64,000 bases of DNA, from assembly GCF_002794255.1 (NCBI RefSeq), contig NZ_PGGW01000008.1, positions 62,001 through 126,000 on the forward strand, given 5' to 3'. Origin of the DNA: Streptomyces carminius. Lineage in GTDB: Bacteria; Actinomycetota; Actinomycetes; Streptomycetales; Streptomycetaceae. The translations under genes and the position numbers were made by a program. The notes under the pieces were generated by a model. It saw only the letters and a list, made by a program, of their open reading frames with translations. It was not told the DNA's origin and ran no database searches. Below, one piece after another: positions 17,561-25,401 of this stretch (its first letter is position 1; every line of letters begins with the position of its first letter).

Positions 17561-19368
17561 GCCACACCGACCCCGTCCCGCGCGAGCCCGACCAGCTCCG
17601 CGACCAGTTGCGCAGGCTCTTCCGCCACCGCGCCGCCATCGTGCTCGGCCTGCTGCTGGGCGTCCTCGCCGGCGGTGCCTTATCGGCCGCCGGCGGGACG
17701 GAGTACACCGCCACCGGCGAGGTCGTCGTGCAGCCCGTCGGCGCCGGCCTCCCGGAGAGCGGCGGGATACCCGCCGACCGGCAGCTCAGCATGGCCACCG
17801 AGCGGCAGGTCGCGGGCAGCGCGGCGGTCGCCGCACGGGCCGCGAGGGCCCTGGGCGGCCGGACCGACCCGGCGGGCCTCCGGCGCGGCCTGCGGGTGAG
17901 CAACCCGCCCGAGACGCATCTGCTGGAGTTCGCCTACACCGCGGACTCGCCGCGCACGGCCGTCCGGCGGGCCGACGCCTTCGTACGGGCCTACCTCGAC
18001 CACCGCGAGGAGACCGCCGAGCGCCGTGTCGAGAGCATCCTCACCGGACTCTCCGAGGAACTCGAACCCCTGCTGGCACGGCGCGCCGAACTGGACCGGC
18101 GGATCGCGGACGCGGACGGGGCGGTGGCCCGGGAGAGCGCCCGGGCCGAGCGCGAGACCCTGGGCGCCCGGATCGCCGATCTCCAGGGCCGCGTCAGCGC
18201 CCTGCGGTCCCTGGACACCTCGCCCGGCGACGTGGTGCGCGAGGGGGAGGTGCCCGAGGCGCCGTCCGGCCCCGGGGCGGCGGCGCTGATCGCCGTGGGG
18301 GCGGTCGTCGGGCTGGCCGGCGGGCTGGTGGCAGCCTGGCTCCGTTCCCTGCTCGACCCCCGGGTGCGCTCCGCCGCCGAGGCGCGCGACGCGCTGGGCG
18401 CGCCGGTGCTGGGCACCCTGCCGCGGCGGCGGGGCAGCACGGGAACCCTGGAGGTCGGCCCGGTGCGCGGCGGCGAGCGCGCCGAGACGTACCGGGCGAT
18501 CGCCTTCCGGGTGCTGCGCCATCCGCGGCTGGCGCGGCCCGGCAGCCTGCTGGTCGTCTCCGCGCGGGAGCACGCCGAGGCCGTCTCCACCGCGGTCAAC
18601 CTCGCCGCCGCCCTGGCGGAGACCGGCAGCGGCGTCCTGCTGGTCGAGGCCGATCCGCGCGCGCCGGAGGTGGCCGGGAGGGTGCCCGTGCGCGGCGGTG
18701 CCGGTGAGCGGCCCGGGGCGGACTGGCCCGGCGGGACGCGGCTGACGGTGGACGCGGACACCGCCGGAACCCTCGAACTCGTTCCGGGGCGCGCGGTCCC
18801 CGACGCGACCCGGGCGCTGAACTCCCCGGAGCTCGCCCGGCTGCTGACCGGACCGGAGGACGGCGACGGCACCGGGAACGACGGCACCGGGAACGACGGC
18901 ACTGGGAACGGGACCGCGGGGAGTTCCACCGGAGGGAGATACACGGTGGCCCTCACCAGGCCGCTGCTGTCCCACGCGGACGGCCTGGCCGTCGCCGGTG
19001 CCGTACGCGGTGTGCTGGTGGTCTGCGTCCCGGACCGCACCCGCCGGGAGGACCTGGAGCGGGTACGGGAGCTGGTCGCCTCCGTGGGAGGGCACGTCGT
19101 GGGCGCGGTGCTGCACCCGGGCGGCGGCGCCCGGCCCGTGGGCGGGCGTACGGGCCGGTGGCCCGTACGCCTGGCGGAACGGCTGCCGCTCCGTCTGCCG
19201 GGCCGGGCGCGCCGGGGTCCCGGGTCCGCCGCGGCCGATCCGTCCCCGCGCAGCGCGCCGGGGGAACCGGGGGAGCACCCCACCGTTCCGGCGGACGCCG
19301 GGTCCGGTGTGCCCGGCCCGGACGGACCCCGGGCGCGTACCGGTGACGACACCGCCCTGCGCGCATGA
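17557..19368 (+). CDS. Wzz-type chain-length protein fused to a degenerate BY-kinase-like domain
   Basis: 603 aa, GTG start overlapping the polymerase stop. The Wzz fold consists of TM1 (about residues 26-46), an external alpha-helical region with coiled coil (about 140-225) and TM2 (about 238-262). A cytoplasmic domain resembling BY-kinase/CpsD follows: YRAIAFRVLRHPRLARPGSLLVVS and VLLVEADPRAPEVA (Walker A'-like). The P-loop that normally follows the VVS strand is absent (SAREHAEAVST, no GxGKS/T), and no Tyr-rich tail is present. It probably controls polymer length without kinase activity. Codon 42 (17680-17682) is TTA. A 15-bp tandem repeat lies in the C-terminal third. Confidence 0.8.
   Translation: MSHTDPVPREPDQLRDQLRRLFRHRAAIVLGLLLGVLAGGALSAAGGTEYTATGEVVVQPVGAGLPESGGIPADRQLSMATERQVAGSAAVAARAARALGGRTDPAGLRRGLRVSNPPETHLLEFAYTADSPRTAVRRADAFVRAYLDHREETAERRVESILTGLSEELEPLLARRAELDRRIADADGAVARESARAERETLGARIADLQGRVSALRSLDTSPGDVVREGEVPEAPSGPGAAALIAVGAVVGLAGGLVAAWLRSLLDPRVRSAAEARDALGAPVLGTLPRRRGSTGTLEVGPVRGGERAETYRAIAFRVLRHPRLARPGSLLVVSAREHAEAVSTAVNLAAALAETGSGVLLVEADPRAPEVAGRVPVRGGAGERPGADWPGGTRLTVDADTAGTLELVPGRAVPDATRALNSPELARLLTGPEDGDGTGNDGTGNDGTGNGTAGSSTGGRYTVALTRPLLSHADGLAVAGAVRGVLVVCVPDRTRREDLERVRELVASVGGHVVGAVLHPGGGARPVGGRTGRWPVRLAERLPLRLPGRARRGPGSAAADPSPRSAPGEPGEHPTVPADAGSGVPGPDGPRARTGDDTALRA
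18865..18909 (+). repeat. Three tandem copies of a 15-bp unit inside the Wzz-like gene
   Basis: GACGGCACCGGGAAC is repeated three times (the third copy has one C-to-T change), coding for Asp-Gly-Thr-Gly-Asn units. The period is a multiple of three, so copy-number change would keep the frame. It lies in a low-complexity linker of the cytoplasmic domain. Confidence 0.9.
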
Positions 19369-20987
19369 CCGGCGTCCGTCCCGTCCCGGCCGGCGGCACG
19401 GGCGGTACCGGGGCCGGGAGCGACGCCCCGGGGGATGCCCCGGAAGGCGCCGCGCAAGGCACCCCGGGAGGTGCCGGGCCCTCCGGCCGGGGAGTCGCCG
19501 CCACGGTGCGCGGCGGCTGGTTCGGCTTCGCGGGCTCGGCGGTGAACGCGCTGTTCGGTTTCGCCCTGGTCGCCGTCGTCACCCGCGGACTCGGCGCGCA
19601 CGGGGCCGGAGCGGTCTTCGCCGGTGTCGCCGCGTTCACCATCGTGAGCAACGCCTGCAAGCTGGGCGCCGACACCGCGCTGGTGCGCTTCGTCTCCCGC
19701 GATCTGGAGCTCACCGGCGGAGCCGGGGTGCCCGCCCTGCTGCGCACCGCCGTGCCGCCCGCCCTGGCCGCTTCCGCGGCGGCCATGGCGGCGGTGCTGC
19801 TGGCACCGGGGTCGGCGGCCTGGCTGCTGCCCGGGCTGCCGGACGGCCAGGCGGCGGCGGTGCTGCGGCTGTTCGCGGTCTTCCTGCCGGTGACGACCGT
19901 GTCGCTGGTCCTGCTCGGGGCCACCCGGGGCTACGGCTCGGTGGTGCCCTTCGTGGGTGTGGAGCAGATGGGCAAGCCCGTGCTGCGGGTCGCCGTCGCC
20001 CTGCCGGTGGCGCTTCTGGCGCCGGGCGTGGTGGCGCTGTCCGCCGCCTGGCTGGCGCCCGCGCTGCCGGCCGCGGCGGTGGTCTGGCTGGCGCTGCGCC
20101 GGTCGCGTGCCGCGCACCCCGGCACACCGGGGACGCCACCGGTCACCCCGGGCGAGTTCTGGTCCTTCGCCGGACCGCGCGCCCTGTCCTCGGTCTTCGA
20201 CATCGCCGCCGTGTGGATCGGGGTGGTCCTGCTGTCGGTGCTGGGCACCAGCGCCGAGGCCGGGATCTACACCGCGGTCGGCCGGCTGGTGACCGCCGGC
20301 ACCCTGCTCCAGCTCGCCGTCCGGCTGGCGGTCGCCGCCCAGCTCAGCCGGCTGCTCGCGGGCGGCCACCGGCCGGAGGCGGAACGGCTGCACCGGCTGT
20401 CCACCCGCTGGATCGTGCTGTTCTCCTGGCCGCTGTTCGTGTATCTGGCGGCCTTCCCCCGCACCGTGCTGTCGCTGTTCGGGGAGGGGTTCGACGACGG
20501 CGCCACGGGACTGGTGGTGCTGGCGGCGGCCTGCGCGGTCAACGTCGGGGTCGGCAACGCGCAGACCGTCATCCTGATGGCCGGCCGCAGTGTGTGGAAC
20601 CTCGCGGTCGCCGGCGCCGGGTTCGCCGTCCAGCTCGGTCTGGGCTTCTGGCTGGTACCGCGGTACGGGGTGGCGGGCGCGGCCGTCGCCTGGGGGCTGG
20701 CGATCGTGGTGGACAACGTGGCCTCGGCACTGCTGGTGCGCCACCGGCTGGGCTTCCGCACGGTCGACCGCGGCTATCTGTGCGCCGCCGCCGTCGCCTT
20801 CGCGGCCGTCGCCCCCCTCGTGCTCGGTGTGCGGCTGACCGGCGGCGACACCGTACCGGCCGCTTCCCTGGGCATGGCTTTGACGGTTTGTGCCTTCACC
20901 GTCACCGTCTGGCGCTATCGTGTGCCGCTGGGGACGGGGGAGTTCTTCCGGGTGCTGCGCAAGGGCGGGAAAGGGAACTCACGGTGA
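19365..20987 (+). CDS. Wzx-type flippase (MOP superfamily polysaccharide exporter)
   Basis: 540 aa, ATG overlapping the previous stop (ATGA). After a Gly/Pro-rich leader of about 40 residues there are about 12-14 membrane helices. The family-typical start is GGWFGFAGSAVNALFGFALVAVVTRGLG, and later SVFDIAAVWIGVVLLSVLGTSAEAGIYTAV occurs mid-protein. It flips the lipid-linked repeat unit across the cytoplasmic membrane for the Wzy polymerase. No TTA codon was seen. It is the last of the translationally coupled set wzy-wzz-wzx. Confidence 0.9.
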   Translation: MTGVRPVPAGGTGGTGAGSDAPGDAPEGAAQGTPGGAGPSGRGVAATVRGGWFGFAGSAVNALFGFALVAVVTRGLGAHGAGAVFAGVAAFTIVSNACKLGADTALVRFVSRDLELTGGAGVPALLRTAVPPALAASAAAMAAVLLAPGSAAWLLPGLPDGQAAAVLRLFAVFLPVTTVSLVLLGATRGYGSVVPFVGVEQMGKPVLRVAVALPVALLAPGVVALSAAWLAPALPAAAVVWLALRRSRAAHPGTPGTPPVTPGEFWSFAGPRALSSVFDIAAVWIGVVLLSVLGTSAEAGIYTAVGRLVTAGTLLQLAVRLAVAAQLSRLLAGGHRPEAERLHRLSTRWIVLFSWPLFVYLAAFPRTVLSLFGEGFDDGATGLVVLAAACAVNVGVGNAQTVILMAGRSVWNLAVAGAGFAVQLGLGFWLVPRYGVAGAAVAWGLAIVVDNVASALLVRHRLGFRTVDRGYLCAAAVAFAAVAPLVLGVRLTGGDTVPAASLGMALTVCAFTVTVWRYRVPLGTGEFFRVLRKGGKGNSR

Positions 20988-21082
20988 ACACGGATGTGGC
21001 GTCCGTGTCCGCCGCCGCAGCCGGCGGACACGGCTCCCGCCTCGCCCCACCCGTACTCGCCATGTGCTTCCAGGGGGGAACC

Positions 21083-22630
21083 ATGCGCAGGAGAAGATCC
21101 GTCAGAACACTGCTCGCCGCCGTCATGCTCGGCCTGGCCTCGACGGCCCTGGGTGCGGGACCGGCCCAGGCGGCGGGCGAAACCACACTCACCGCCGATC
21201 CGCTCAGCACCTGGCAGACCGACGGCATCGTATGGGCGTTGACCTACGCCAAGGGCGTCGTCTACGTGGGAGGCACGTTCGGCAACATCCGGCCGCCCGG
21301 CACCTCCCCCGGCAGCTCACGCGAGCTGCCCCGCAGGAACTTCGCGGCGTTCGACGCCGACACCGGTCAGCCGCTGCCGTGCGCGCCGGCCTTCACCGGG
21401 GGAAGCGGAACGGTCCGGGCCCTGAAGGCCTCGCCCGACGGGGAGGTCCTCTACATCGGCGGCTCCTTCGGGAGCGCCGGGGGAGTGGGACGCGCCAACA
21501 CCGCCGCCCTCGACACCGACGACTGCACCATCGACGACGACTGGCGGCCCACCGTATCCTCGACGGTCCGGGCCATCGACGTCACCGACACCACGGTCTA
21601 CCTCGGTGGCCAGTTCTCCACCGTGCAGGGCCAGCCCCGGGAACGCGTCGCGGCCCTGCGCCGCGACAGCACCCTGCTGCCCTTCCGCGCCGTGATCGAG
21701 GGCTCGTCCATCTCCAACGACCCCACCCCGGGTATCAACGCCATCACCGTCGCCCCGCACCTGAACAAGGTCATCATCGGCGGCCGGTTCACCTCGGTGA
21801 ACGGCAGTCTGTTCAACAGCGTGCACGGGCTGGTCGGCCTGGACGCGACCACCGGCGAGATCGTCCACCGCTTCACCGGCTGGATCCCCCGCCGCTCCGC
21901 GGTCAAGGGGCTCGTCAACGACGGCACGAATTTCTACCTCGCCGCCGAGGGCACCGGCGGCGGGGTCTTCGACGGCCGCGCGGCGGGCCGGCTCTCCGAC
22001 GGCGAACTGCTGTGGAAGGACACCTGCCTGGGCGCCACCCAGGCCGTCGTGCCCTGGCAGGGCGTGCTCTACAGCGGTTCCCACGCGCACAACTGCTCCT
22101 CGACGCCGGGCGGCTTCCCGGAGCACAACAACCGCCAGCACCTGCTGGCCCAGTCGATCGCCGACGAGACGATCCTGCCGTGGTTCCCGGACACCAACGA
22201 CGGCATCGGCGAACAGATCGGCCCGCGTGCCATGGTGATGGCCGAGGCCGAGGGCATCCTGTGGACCGGCGGCGAGTTCACCACCGTCAACGACCGGCCG
22301 CAGCAGGGGCTGACCCGCTTCGCGGCGGGACCCGACACCGAGGCCCCGCAGGTGCCGATCCTGAGCGGCACCAGCACCTCCCCGGGGGAGGTCACCCTCA
22401 GCTGGCGGGCCTCGTGGGACCGGGACGACGGCACACTGACCTACCGGATCCACCGGGACGGCACTTATCTGACCTCCGTCGAGGCGGAGTCGCGCCACTG
22501 GGACCGGCCCGTGATCACCTTCACCGACACCGTGGAGCCGGGTACGACCCACCGGTACTCGCTGGAGGTCACCGACGGCACCAATCTCTCGGGCCGCAAC
22601 GGCCCCGTGTACGTGACAGCCGGCAACTGA
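21083..22630 (+). CDS. Secreted beta-propeller protein with C-terminal fibronectin type III domain
   Basis: 515 aa from ATG 21083, which has AGGGGGGAA 3 nt upstream and opens a classic Sec signal (MRRRRSVRTLL, hydrophobic core, cleavage near AQAAG). An alternative GTG at 20984 overlaps the flippase stop but would hide the signal peptide. The mature part repeats a propeller-blade pattern: VVYVGGTFGNIRP, VLYIGGSFGSAGG, TVYLGGQFSTVQG, KVIIGGRFTSVNG, ILWTGGEFTTVN. The last 90 residues (PQVPILSGTSTSPGEVTLSW to VYVTAGN) form a FnIII domain. No catalytic residues are evident. It may bind or organise the polymer outside the cell (inference). Confidence 0.88.
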   Translation: MRRRRSVRTLLAAVMLGLASTALGAGPAQAAGETTLTADPLSTWQTDGIVWALTYAKGVVYVGGTFGNIRPPGTSPGSSRELPRRNFAAFDADTGQPLPCAPAFTGGSGTVRALKASPDGEVLYIGGSFGSAGGVGRANTAALDTDDCTIDDDWRPTVSSTVRAIDVTDTTVYLGGQFSTVQGQPRERVAALRRDSTLLPFRAVIEGSSISNDPTPGINAITVAPHLNKVIIGGRFTSVNGSLFNSVHGLVGLDATTGEIVHRFTGWIPRRSAVKGLVNDGTNFYLAAEGTGGGVFDGRAAGRLSDGELLWKDTCLGATQAVVPWQGVLYSGSHAHNCSSTPGGFPEHNNRQHLLAQSIADETILPWFPDTNDGIGEQIGPRAMVMAEAEGILWTGGEFTTVNDRPQQGLTRFAAGPDTEAPQVPILSGTSTSPGEVTLSWRASWDRDDGTLTYRIHRDGTYLTSVEAESRHWDRPVITFTDTVEPGTTHRYSLEVTDGTNLSGRNGPVYVTAGN

Positions 22631-22653
22631 CCGCACGCCGAGGAGAACAGCGG

Positions 22654-23112
22654 ATGACACATCGAGTGGGCTACGCGCCCGGGGTCTACGACTTATTCCA
22701 CATCGGGCACCTCAACATCCTGCGGCACGCCAGGAGCCGGTGCGACTACCTGGTGGCCGGCGTGGTGTCGGACGAGATGGCCCGGGCGGCCAAGGGCCGC
22801 TCCCCGGTCGTCCCGCTCACCGAACGGCTGGAGATCGTCCGCAGCATCCGCTTCGTGGACGCGGCGTTCGTGGAGACGGTGCCCGACAAGCTGGAGACCT
22901 GGCGGCAGGTCCGCTTCGACGTCATCTTCAAGGGCGACGACTGGCGGGGCACGGAGAAGGGGGAGAGGCTGGAGCGGGACTTCGCCGGAGTCGGCGTCGA
23001 CGTCGTGTACTTCCCCTACACCGTGCACACCTCCAGCACCCTGCTGCGCCGGGCCCTGGACGGGATCGCGGGCCCCGCCGGGCCGGCGGCGGAGTCGACG
23101 GAGTCGGCCTGA
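22654..23112 (+). CDS. TagD-like cytidylyltransferase
   Basis: 152 aa from ATG 22654 with GAGGAGAA upstream. The nucleotidyltransferase HxGH motif is HIGH at residues 16-19, and VSDEMARAAKGRSPVVPLTER, DVIFKGDDWRGTEKG and the C-terminal VHTSSTLLRR (in place of the TagD RTEGIST loop) complete the fold. Relatives activate glycerol-3-phosphate or other alcohol phosphates with CTP. The next gene is a CDP-alcohol phosphotransferase, so the pair may make and then use a CDP-activated alcohol (inference). Codon 14 (22693-22695, VYDLFH) is TTA. A short Pro/Ala/Glu tail ends the protein. Confidence 0.88.
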   Translation: MTHRVGYAPGVYDLFHIGHLNILRHARSRCDYLVAGVVSDEMARAAKGRSPVVPLTERLEIVRSIRFVDAAFVETVPDKLETWRQVRFDVIFKGDDWRGTEKGERLERDFAGVGVDVVYFPYTVHTSSTLLRRALDGIAGPAGPAAESTESA

Positions 23113-23143
23113 CCGCCGAAGCGGCCCCGGCCGCCGGGCCGGG

Positions 23144-23911
23144 TCAGCGGGTCAGGGCGGACAACTCCCGGTACCACTTCACCAGGAACGCCGCCATGAA
23201 CAGCAGATGGGCGGCGAGCAGCACGCAGTACAGCGCCACGAACAGCCCGCGGACGCCGAGGAAGAGGAACACCGCGCAGAACACCCCGTAGTCCACGGGC
23301 AGCAGGGCGACCGAGCGGAGGGTGGAGGGCGGCGCCGCGGGGGCGGGCCGCTCCACCCTCCGCTTCAGCTGCTCGGTGAGGATGCCGCCGAAGAAGACCA
23401 GCACGGCGGCGAACTGGAAGGCGACGGGAATGAGCAGGTACACCGGGTCGGAGAAGCCGAAGTACCGGTGGAACGAGACCAGTACCGCCATGTGGAGCGC
23501 CAGCATCTTCGCGCAGTCCACCACGTGGTCCAGCCACTCGCCGGCCGGGCTGCCCGTCCCCGTCAGCCGGGCGAGCTGCCCGTCGGCCGAGTCCAGGGCG
23601 AAGCCCACCACCAGCGCGGCGAACACCCCGGCCGCCAGGGCGTGCGACGGCGGCAGGGCGGCGATCAGCCCGATCCCGGTGAACGTGGAGACCGCGCTCG
23701 CCAGGGTGACCTGGTTGGGCGTCAGGCGCGCGGCGTAGGCGGCCGCGGCCAGTAACCGGCCCGCCGGCCGGTTGACGTACCGCGAGTACAGCGACACCCC
23801 CCTGGCTGATTTCTGCGCAGCCGACAACCGCTCCACCGCGTAACCGAACCGGCTCACTTTCCCCCCACTCGACGCACCCGCACCACGGACTTCTCGAAGG
23901 AGCATCATCAT
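23144..23911 (-). CDS. CDP-alcohol phosphotransferase family protein
   Basis: 255 aa from ATG 23911, which has AAGGAG 9 nt upstream on the minus strand. A GTG at 23857 with GGGGGGAAA next to it would give 237 aa. The catalytic signature DGxxARx8Gx3Dx3D is perfect at residues 111-133 (DGQLAR, then Gly125, Asp129, Asp133). About six membrane helices follow. The enzyme transfers a phospho-alcohol from a CDP-alcohol to a hydroxyl acceptor in or at the membrane. Codon 53 (23755-23753, GRLLAA) is TTA. Its start codon overlaps the start codon of the divergent beta-helix gene. Confidence 0.87.
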   Translation of the reverse strand: MMMLLREVRGAGASSGGKVSRFGYAVERLSAAQKSARGVSLYSRYVNRPAGRLLAAAAYAARLTPNQVTLASAVSTFTGIGLIAALPPSHALAAGVFAALVVGFALDSADGQLARLTGTGSPAGEWLDHVVDCAKMLALHMAVLVSFHRYFGFSDPVYLLIPVAFQFAAVLVFFGGILTEQLKRRVERPAPAAPPSTLRSVALLPVDYGVFCAVFLFLGVRGLFVALYCVLLAAHLLFMAAFLVKWYRELSALTR

Positions 23912-25253
23912 GGCAGGCGACTCCTTACGGCGGACCGGTACCACCAGCCGCCGCGCGGTGCTGACGGCGGGCACGGCGGGTACGGCCGCCGCGCTGACGG
24001 CCGGCCTCGCGGGCTGCGAGACGGCGGGTACCGCGGACGCGGCGGACTCCGCGGCGGACGAGGCCCGCACCCTGTCCGTCGGCGGCCGCAGGCCCAAGGG
24101 GAAGGACACCGTCGACGTCGTCGCCGACTTCGGCGCCCGGGGCGACGGCCGGACCGACGACAGCCGGGCCTTCGTCCGCGCCTACCGGCACGCCGTCGAC
24201 CGGGTGTGGAACGGCACCGGCCGCACCGTCGTCGACATACCGGCGGGCGTCTACCTCATTCGCGAGCCGGACGCGCTGATCGGCGCGGCCGGCGGCCGGC
24301 CGAAGGCCAACGGCCTGCGGTTCCGGGGCGCGGGCAAGCGCATGACACAGCTCCTGTTCGCACCCCGCCGGGCCGCGGACTCCTATCTGTGCCGCAACGA
24401 GGACGCCTGGGCGAACATCGTGTTCGAGCACCTCGGGTTCCGCTCCGGCACTCCCGGCGCCTCGTTCTTCTACTCGTACTCCACCGGGCAGGCCCAGGAC
24501 TACCGGTTCACCGACTGCGAGTGGCTGGGGGAGTGGACCTACGGGCTCGCGCTCGACGGCAGCAACACCAACTCCGAGATGCGCTGGGAGGCCTGCCGGG
24601 TGGGCGGCGCCTGGCGCCGGGCGTTCCTGTACTCCGGGCTGTCACAGCGGTCGCGGGACCCCGGGCAGCAGGACCAGTTCCTCAACTACTGGTTCAACGA
24701 CATGAAGGTGGAGTACGAGTGGGGAAACTTCCTGGAGTTCCCCTACGGCGGCTCCGTCACCTGCCGGGGCGGCTCCTACATCGTCACCGGCCGCCGTCCG
24801 GAGCGGACGGGAGGGCCCGGGGAGTCCGGGGAGTCCGGGGAGTACGGCCGCACCAGCACCTTCTTCCGCTTCCCGCGCGCCGACCACCACGGCTCCGTGC
24901 AGCGCTTCCACGCCGAGGACATCCGCTTCGAGGTGCGCGGCCCGGACACCTTGGTGATCGACTGCGCCTGGGAGAGCGGCACGGTGCACTTCAACGACTG
25001 CGACGACACCGCCCACGCCTTCAAGGACTTCGCGCCCGGCTCCCGTCCGCACCGCTACCGCCCCACCGGGCCCGGCCCGCTGGTGCGCTACGACTCCTGC
25101 CAGCTCTCGGGGAAGCACACCTACCGGCCCGCCGGGGACGGCGGGGGACCGGCCGCCCGCTACGACATGTGCCTGCTGGCCAACCACGGCCAGGAGGACT
25201 TCGCCGAGGGCGCCACGGAGCGGATCCGGTACGTCGACTGCCGGGGGCGCTGA
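23910..25253 (+). CDS. Tat-exported lipoprotein with pectate-lyase-type beta-helix
   Basis: 447 aa from ATG 23910, AAGGAG 8 nt upstream. The signal has a twin-arginine motif (TSRRAVLTAG, Arg14-Arg15) and a lipobox LAGC with Cys36, so a Tat-exported lipoprotein is predicted. The mature domain starts with VADFGARGDGRTDDSRAFVRAY, the N-cap of Pectate_lyase_3 right-handed beta-helices, and continues with beta-helix-like repeats. It could bind or cleave the polysaccharide made by this cluster. I cannot assign catalytic residues. Codon 6 (23925-23927) is TTA, an early bldA checkpoint. Confidence 0.85.
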   Translation: MAGDSLRRTGTTSRRAVLTAGTAGTAAALTAGLAGCETAGTADAADSAADEARTLSVGGRRPKGKDTVDVVADFGARGDGRTDDSRAFVRAYRHAVDRVWNGTGRTVVDIPAGVYLIREPDALIGAAGGRPKANGLRFRGAGKRMTQLLFAPRRAADSYLCRNEDAWANIVFEHLGFRSGTPGASFFYSYSTGQAQDYRFTDCEWLGEWTYGLALDGSNTNSEMRWEACRVGGAWRRAFLYSGLSQRSRDPGQQDQFLNYWFNDMKVEYEWGNFLEFPYGGSVTCRGGSYIVTGRRPERTGGPGESGESGEYGRTSTFFRFPRADHHGSVQRFHAEDIRFEVRGPDTLVIDCAWESGTVHFNDCDDTAHAFKDFAPGSRPHRYRPTGPGPLVRYDSCQLSGKHTYRPAGDGGGPAARYDMCLLANHGQEDFAEGATERIRYVDCRGR

Positions 25254-25401
25254 CCGGCGGCCCACCGGGCGGACCGCCCAAGGACCGGGAACTCCGGCGG
25301 ATTCCCCCGCGAGGGGCATGCCGGCGGACGAACCGTGCCACAATCCAGATCTTGACCGACAGGGGCGGGGAGAGGGGACACGTGCGGGACGGAGCGGGCC
25401 G

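Noticed and set aside
18998..22630. A 1210-codon open frame on the plus strand spanning the Wzz, Wzx and propeller genes
   Set aside because: Only the part after 21083 has homology and a signal peptide; the rest is a low-complexity shadow of genes in other frames.
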